Source: Iphinoe sp. HA4291-MV1
GTDB lineage: Bacteria; Cyanobacteriota; Cyanobacteriia; Cyanobacteriales; Nostocaceae
Length of the DNA stretch: 64,000 bases
Assembly: GCA_019359415.1 (NCBI GenBank)
Contig: JAHHHH010000030.1
Coordinates: 1-64,000 of the forward strand
Direction of reading: 5' to 3'
In this document: positions 59,439 through 64,000 of the stretch, piece after piece
Layout: every line of letters starts with the position of its first letter
Position numbering within the stretch: position 1 is the first letter of the stretch
Notes under the pieces: model-generated
What the model saw: the letters and a program-made list of their open reading frames with translations, nothing else
Database searches by the model: none
What the model was told of the DNA's origin: nothing
Program-made: the position numbers and the translations under genes

Positions 59439-60605
59439 TTAATGTGCTCTTGCTTGTGGTTTTCGCCTCGTCTGTATCAGCAATCCTATCGCCATACCAA
59501 TGCCAACAATGGCAGTAAAGTAGAATAAACCAATCAACCGAATATAAAGTGGTGGTGCAATCCCCTCAACTTCAACTTCCTGCGCCACTTTCACCAATGG
59601 AAATTGACGCTTAGATCCGCTTAGAGGAGTTGCTTCCACTTCGACTTTATGAGGTGCGCCATCAAAAAATTGTTCTTGCCATGTAAACTGACCGTTAGGG
59701 TTGGCAATACCTTTGTAGGTAAAGATTGTTAAATTATCTTCCAAAGCGATCGCCTTCAGTTGCAACGCCACATCCTTAACAGGTTGTCCTGTTGCGGTAT
59801 CCTTCAAGAGCACTGTGAAATTAGCAAGTTTGCCTACAGTCGCGTTTTTATCTCCCTCAAGGCGCACTTCTAACGCCTGAGATTTTTGGACTGATGGTGC
59901 GATTGCTTCTCTTGTGCTTGAGTGTTCGCCGCCATGAGCTTCTGCGACTTCTGCACTAATGTTGATAAACAATAGGGTTACTATAGCCACCACTGTCAAC
60001 GCACTTAACAACAGACGCACAGACTGCGGTGCAATTTCTCCTTCTCGCAGTTTTCCTTGTCCACCAATAACCCAACCACCTAATAATCCGAGTGACAGTA
60101 AAATAGCTGCTACGACAGCAAAGTATTTATATTTGACTGGGTTTTCCCGAACATTTAGATTCAATGTTTGCTCGTAAGGAGCAAAAGCATTTGCTACCAA
60201 TGGTGAGACTTTCACCTGTAGTTGGTAATTACCACGGATGGGTAACATTTGCTGAATTTCTAGCTTACCATCAGGTGCAGCCGTCTCCATTTGCAGTAGT
60301 TTTGTTCCCTCGACAATGGGAAAATCTGTCGTTAACCAATAACTAGGCGGCGGCGTCAGAATTTGTAAGCCGATTTTGGCATTTTTTAGCGGTTTACCCG
60401 CAGCATCAACAGCTTGTAGTGTCAGAGTAACAGGAGATTGTTGTTTTTCTGCTTGTGCTTCAAAAGGGTGAATACGTTCTAGGGGTGGGTTGGTTGTCAG
60501 TTGAACTTTGGGTGCAGGAGTTTGGGAAACCCCTACAAAGGAATAAAGAATTGACACCGCAATGCAAATAGCGCTAATAATCCCAAACAGCCAATATTTT
60601 TTCAT
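59439..60605 (-). CDS. Membrane protein with two Ig-like/carboxypeptidase-regulatory-like domains
   Basis: The 388-residue protein has an N-terminal helix (residues 5-25), an extracytoplasmic beta domain (VTLTLQAVDAAGKPLKNAKI), two helices around 160-225 with a His-containing loop AEAHGGEHSS, a second beta domain (FTVLLKDTATGQPVKDVALQ) and a last helix near 360-380. I do not recognise a named family. It lies downstream of the CbtB gene on the same strand, so a role in cobalt or nickel handling is a plausible inference. Confidence 0.7.
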   Translation of the reverse strand: MKKYWLFGIISAICIAVSILYSFVGVSQTPAPKVQLTTNPPLERIHPFEAQAEKQQSPVTLTLQAVDAAGKPLKNAKIGLQILTPPPSYWLTTDFPIVEGTKLLQMETAAPDGKLEIQQMLPIRGNYQLQVKVSPLVANAFAPYEQTLNLNVRENPVKYKYFAVVAAILLSLGLLGGWVIGGQGKLREGEIAPQSVRLLLSALTVVAIVTLLFINISAEVAEAHGGEHSSTREAIAPSVQKSQALEVRLEGDKNATVGKLANFTVLLKDTATGQPVKDVALQLKAIALEDNLTIFTYKGIANPNGQFTWQEQFFDGAPHKVEVEATPLSGSKRQFPLVKVAQEVEVEGIAPPLYIRLIGLFYFTAIVGIGMAIGLLIQTRRKPQARAH

Positions 60606-60670
60606 TGAAACTTAACTCCTGCGAATCCTGGATTTTGAGGATTAGTTTCTTAGGGTGGAAACCTACCACA

Positions 60671-60711
60671 CCCCTGAAGCCTCCTATCACAGAGTGGAGG
60701 AATTCCAGGGG
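60671..60711. repeat. Imperfect hairpin between cbtB and the membrane-protein gene
   Basis: CCCCTGAAGCCTCC (60671-60684) pairs imperfectly with GGAGGAATTCCAGGGG (60696-60711). It sits in the leader of the 59439 gene. It could be a leader regulatory fold; it does not look like a cobalamin riboswitch. The rest of the 60606-60908 gap has nothing visible. Confidence 0.45.
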
Positions 60712-60908
60712 AAATTGTTGATAATAAACTAAACATGATATGAAATCAAGGTAAGGCTATGTAGAGACGGGGAAAAAGCATCTCTACAAAACCTAAAACT
60801 ATTTTCATCTCAAACATTGGCGCGAAATCCACATCATTCTACGCCAGTATCTTTTAGGTGTCGTAAGCATTGCCTAATACATCTAAAAAAATACTGAAAT
60901 ATGATAAT

Positions 60909-61100
60909 TTAGTGACATGCAACGCCTAATGTGTGGTGACGCAGTGAGTGTGTTGTGTTGTGAGCCGCCGGGTAGGTGGTGAAGAAAACAGTCCAGATAA
61001 CAAGAGTTGATAGCAGCATATAAAGTGTTACCTGCACAGGCTTAGACAGGGTAATACCAGCAGTCTTCTGCAATATTGAAGGACTAGAAAAAGCAGTCAT
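60909..61100 (-). CDS. cbtB: CbtB-family cobalt transporter subunit
   Basis: The 63-residue protein has one membrane helix (VQVTLYMLLSTLVIWTVFFT) and the diagnostic C-terminal histidine array HNTTHSLRHHTLGVACH. CbtB works with CbtA in B12-linked cobalt import. No CbtA gene follows here. GGGAGG before ATG 61100 is a strong ribosome site. Confidence 0.88.
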   Translation of the reverse strand: MTAFSSPSILQKTAGITLSKPVQVTLYMLLSTLVIWTVFFTTYPAAHNTTHSLRHHTLGVACH

Positions 61101-61316
61101 TTTTGACCTCCCATAATTAATTTAGGTCATTCATCAATCAAAGAGCATTTTGCCACTTAATTGTGAAAAGATATACGATAAATTCTATGTTTGACAACTG
61201 TGTATAAAATGTGTTGTAAAAGTTTTGCTTTCAGAAATAATAAAAGCATTTTTGAGAGCAGGCGAAATACTTGTTAAAAGACGATATCAGGAACGCATGA
61301 GTTCCAAAATCCTTTT

Positions 61317-61649
61317 TTACAGCCTCGGAGCATACATGATAATTAATACACTTAGTAACGCTAAACAAGCTCCTAGTATATCGTAGCAGTCTGGAGCCAC
61401 CCCATCCACCTTCCAACCCCAAAGCATTGCCATTGCTATAAATACGCCACCGTAGGCAGCATAAACTCTACCAAAGTTTGCAGGCTGGAGAGTTGCAACC
61501 ATACCGTATAGAGCTAATCCCATTCCTCCGGTAATTCCCCACCAGATAGGCTTTCCTTCTTTTAACCATTGCCAAACGAGATAGCCGCCACCTATCTCAA
61601 ATAAGCCAGCCCACATGAAATAAAGTAGGGATTTTAATATTTCTTTCAT
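61317..61649 (-). CDS. ynfA: UPF0060 (YnfA) family membrane protein
   Basis: At 110 residues with four helices it matches the YnfA family: [23 protein letters not shown], then [18 protein letters not shown] and a conserved [13 protein letters not shown]. The fold is related to small multidrug resistance proteins; function is uncertain. Confidence 0.95.
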   Translation of the reverse strand: MKEILKSLLYFMWAGLFEIGGGYLVWQWLKEGKPIWWGITGGMGLALYGMVATLQPANFGRVYAAYGGVFIAMAMLWGWKVDGVAPDCYDILGACLALLSVLIIMYAPRL

Positions 61650-61690
61650 TATAAAAAAATCTTAGCTAATTGTAAAATTTATTGACTGAT

Positions 61691-61801
61691 ATCTTGCACC
61701 ATTCTCAACAAGACCCAAAAAACCGGGTTTTTAAACCAGAGATTAAGGTTTATACGAGCAGGTATTCTCAAGAAACCCGGTTTTTAACTCAGGTGCAAGA
61801 T
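61691..61801. mobile_element. MITE-like element with ATCTTGCACC inverted repeats and AACCGGGTTT core
   Basis: ATCTTGCACC (61691-61700) is inverted at 61792-61801. Inside lie AAAAAACCGGGTTTTT and AAGAAACCCGGTTTTT in inverted order, the same core as in the elements at 17063 and 53416. Target duplication not clear. The rest of the 61650-61963 gap is otherwise empty. Confidence 0.65.
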
Positions 61802-61963
61802 CTGAGTTGACAAACTTCAAGTTTTCTCAAATTTGTATCTCAGCAAAAGTATACGAATCAATCCCAGCCATACCGATGTTTACAATAGTCGGGGGGCTAC
61901 TGATGCTCAACTGAGAGATATTCAAACTGCGATCGCAGTCATGCGATCGCTCTGCGCCATCAC

Positions 61964-62740
61964 CTAATTTCTTCGCAAACTATAATTCAAGATTTTCCCT
62001 GTGGTGAATAGCTGACATCCAGCGACTAATAAAGCACAAGATGCGAGGATAGAGAAAACAGATACTGGCGCAAAGGCATTGCCTGCAAAAAACATGATTG
62101 TAATTCCTAGTGCCATCAAAAACCATGCTAAATTGCGGTACGTGCGACGCCAGGTGAGAACTGCAACTCCTACAGTACATAAGAGAACACCAGGAATGCG
62201 TAGAGAAGTACCAATCTGAGTATTCAGTGCTAAAACCACGATTCCTGCACCCATCAGCACCAAACCCATAACCTTGCTAAAACACTCCATTTTTGATGGG
62301 TTCGTGTTCGCAACCAATTCAATTTGAATCACTGTGGGTGGATGATGCATTATGGTATTCTCGGACTGGGAGACTACATCTCGTTTCTGTAGAAATATAA
62401 AAGTGACTTTATTCCCATGACCTAGGTCTATTTTATCTCCAAACTTAAGTGGATAACGCTTTTTTGGCTCTAGCTTGATATTGTTAAGATATGTACCATT
62501 GACGCTACCTACATCAACGATATAGTAAGTATTTTTCTCTACTTGAATCTCTGCATGAAGTCGAGAGACAAAATCGGCATTTGGCAAGCCTACGACATTG
62601 ATATCAGGCATTGTTTGATCTTTCGGTTTGCCAATGCGAATAATAGAAAAATTAGGCGGCAACTCAAGAGAGGTGTCGGTTTGAACATGAAAAAGCTCTA
62701 AACTCAGCCCTGTTGTCTGTGATTTGCCTGGGTTTTGCAT
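61964..62740 (-). CDS. FHA-domain membrane protein
   Basis: The 258-residue protein has an N-terminal FHA domain (IIRIGKPKD, then DFVSRLHAEIQVEKNTYYIV and DVGSVNGTYLNN), with the Ser-Arg-x-His and Asn-Gly residues that bind phospho-threonine, and four C-terminal membrane helices (from MGLVLMGAGIVVLAL on). It probably reads Ser/Thr kinase signals at a membrane. No intact kinase is adjacent. Confidence 0.93.
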   Translation of the reverse strand: MQNPGKSQTTGLSLELFHVQTDTSLELPPNFSIIRIGKPKDQTMPDINVVGLPNADFVSRLHAEIQVEKNTYYIVDVGSVNGTYLNNIKLEPKKRYPLKFGDKIDLGHGNKVTFIFLQKRDVVSQSENTIMHHPPTVIQIELVANTNPSKMECFSKVMGLVLMGAGIVVLALNTQIGTSLRIPGVLLCTVGVAVLTWRRTYRNLAWFLMALGITIMFFAGNAFAPVSVFSILASCALLVAGCQLFTTGKILNYSLRRN

Positions 62741-62842
62741 GCCTTCCCTTTACGGAGCAATTTCTCAATTAATTTAGATTGCCTTGTTTAGTGGCGAAGA
62801 TACGTGGAGTTATAACTCTCGATTTATTGTTTTAATTCTAAT

Positions 62843-62998
62843 ACTTATATGAATATAGGATTCCTATTTGATTTTTGAAAAAAACTCAGTGCACCTTTAT
62901 TCCTTCTTAAGAGTTCCCTGTTAAGAGTTCCCTATTCCCTCCCCCTACGAGTTAGTTCACCAAATCAAACCGGATTCCTATTCCTATACTTATATGAT
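62843..62998. repeat. MITE-like imperfect inverted repeat
   Basis: ATACTTATATGAATATAGGA...TTTGATTT at the left is mirrored by AAATCAAACCGGATTCCTAT...ATACTTATATG at the right, with mismatches. In the middle is a short direct repeat TTAAGAGTTCCCT. It occupies most of the 62741-63155 gap. Confidence 0.5.
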
Positions 62999-63155
62999 TC
63001 GTACTATATTATATTCGCCTCATTGATACTCCGCTGCCTTCTAGACGGTAAATTCACAACAATTTATGAATTGATCACAAGATAAAATCAGGCAGAGTGT
63101 CAATTTCCCACAGCTTTTAGCCGTGCGACTGGTGTCGCTTCAATCTTTGTAAATT

Positions 63156-64000
63156 TCATTCTGATTTTAAATCAGGTCTTAAGTCATTAGATATTTCCAC
63201 AATACCCCTATACCCATCAATCCGCACTCTCTGACCATCTTGCAATAAATATGTAGCATTTTTAACGTCCATAATAGCAGGAATACCATACTCACGAGCT
63301 ATAATTGCTCCGTGAGAAAGTCGTCCACCCGCCTCAGCAATAACTCCTCCGGCTCTAACAAGTAGAGGTGCCCAACCAGAATCTGTATAAGGTACGACCA
63401 GAATCGTGTCTCGGTTAATATCCGGAATACTCTGTAAATTTCGTAACACCTTAACCTGTCCTTCTGCTTGTCCAGGACTAGCAGGAATGCCTTGTAATAC
63501 ATTGTCAGGATAGGGGATTGCAGTTCCCAAAGGGAATGCGGGAGGATTATTGCCGTAAACTAAAAGAGGTACTGGATTAAGTTGACTATCTTGTGCAAGT
63601 TGTGTGCGTCTCAGTTGTACTAAATCCTGCAATTGTTCGACAAAATTAGGTTCAAAATTTTCAACAAGACGTCGCACTTCTTCCAACTCCAAGAAAAAGA
63701 TATCTCCTGGTTGCTCAAGTAAGCTCGACTTTAACCAAACCTGTTCTAACGCTACAAAACACCAGCGCAACTGGGCTAAAAGTTGAGAATAAACTTCTGT
63801 CACTCGCCCCTTAAGATTCACACGTCTTTGTACAAAGCCTTTGTTCCTCCTCCTTTGATGTTTTTGGTGACGGACACTTTGCTCAACGGGGGGAACCCCC
63901 GCACGCAAGTGTCCTCGTTTTGGCGGTTCATTTGTCTGCATGAACTGTACAAACAACTGCTTGAGTGCTTGTGACTCTTCTTTCCAGGTGGGAACAGCAA
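63156..64000 (-). CDS. PEP-utilising enzyme, PEP synthase/PPDK-like (5' end outside window)
   Basis: Only the C-terminal part is in the window; the frame is open to base 64000 (reading AVPTWKEESQALKQL before the first in-window TTG at 63956). It contains the mobile phospho-histidine domain: NVLQGIPASPGQAEGQVKVL and AGGVIAEAGGRLSHGAIIARE with the phospho-accepting His, then YGIPAIMDV. Upstream is a helical domain (VTEVYSQLLAQLRWCFVALE, LLEQPGDIFFLELEEVRRLV). The segment PPKRGHLRAGVPPVEQSVRH looks derived from a GC-rich dispersed repeat. The exact substrate pair is unknown. Confidence 0.85.
   Translation of the reverse strand, partial: AVPTWKEESQALKQLFVQFMQTNEPPKRGHLRAGVPPVEQSVRHQKHQRRRNKGFVQRRVNLKGRVTEVYSQLLAQLRWCFVALEQVWLKSSLLEQPGDIFFLELEEVRRLVENFEPNFVEQLQDLVQLRRTQLAQDSQLNPVPLLVYGNNPPAFPLGTAIPYPDNVLQGIPASPGQAEGQVKVLRNLQSIPDINRDTILVVPYTDSGWAPLLVRAGGVIAEAGGRLSHGAIIAREYGIPAIMDVKNATYLLQDGQRVRIDGYRGIVEISNDLRPDLKSE

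Noticed and set aside
60600-60720. Cobalamin riboswitch upstream of the CbtB-linked gene
   Set aside because: A hairpin exists, but the conserved B12-box sequences are not present.

Overview
The window looks like a chromosomal segment of a filamentous, probably heterocyst-forming cyanobacterium (Nostocales type). The evidence is a psbA gene for photosystem II D1, a psbI gene, a high-light-inducible protein, an IctB-like protein, a group 1 sigma factor of the cyanobacterial SigA type, a cyanoexosortase, a DUF3769/LptD-like outer-membrane protein, many HIP1 sites (GCGATCGC), and abundant short tandem repeats plus small palindromic elements of the kind known from Nostoc and relatives. The species cannot be named from sequence alone.

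Layout. 0.4-4 kb: TAXI-type lipoprotein, YifB/ComM ATPase, HIT protein. 4.4-5.6 kb: psbA with leader and terminator. 5.6-9.9 kb: accessory genes (MITE-like element, small antitoxin-like protein, HEPN pair, broken kinase/WG fusion, Uma2 nuclease, SGNH hydrolase). 10-20 kb: information processing (miaA, gyrB, sigA, a GyrA/ParC-type topoisomerase) with a fasciclin lipoprotein and hli, and a long decayed gap at 14.2-15.8 kb. 20-28 kb: response regulator, TPR protein, CASTOR/POLLUX-like channel, ictB, GAF pseudo-histidine-kinase. 28.7-34.6 kb: DegT aminotransferase, cyanoexosortase, ParDE-type toxin-antitoxin pair, DUF3769 protein, psbI (38 codons) and a GC-rich hairpin-dense segment. 34.5-36.4 kb: repeat-rich gap. 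36.4-45.4 kb: dxs, SLH protein, rpiA, aldo/keto reductase, Tat-exported MnSOD, rsmG, GST. 45.8-51.2 kb: a complete branched-chain/neutral amino-acid ABC transporter split by a toxin-antitoxin module whose toxin carries a nonsense codon. 51-59 kb: PEP-CTERM SGNH hydrolase, a gene remnant beside a MITE, Uma2, MAPEG, GNAT and a catalytic/non-catalytic M16 peptidase pair. 59-64 kb: His-containing membrane protein, CbtB, YnfA, FHA protein and the 3' part of a PEP-utilising enzyme that runs off the window.

The most striking theme is repeat traffic. At least seven MITE-like inverted-repeat elements are visible, some with clean target duplications. Low-complexity or palindromic repeats have also entered reading frames without breaking them: miaA, the gyrA-like gene, rsmG, the 3' end of the DegT aminotransferase, and probably the PEP-utilising enzyme. 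Essential enzymes here tolerate repeat-derived segments of roughly 40-75 residues at domain boundaries or surface loops. No CRISPR array, rRNA or convincing tRNA gene was found. I saw no multi-gene defence or biosynthetic system that is clearly new; the best leads are the in-frame repeat insertions, the modular MITEs sharing one core, the kinase/WG deletion fusion, the degenerate GAF histidine kinase and the candidate structured RNA next to psbI.
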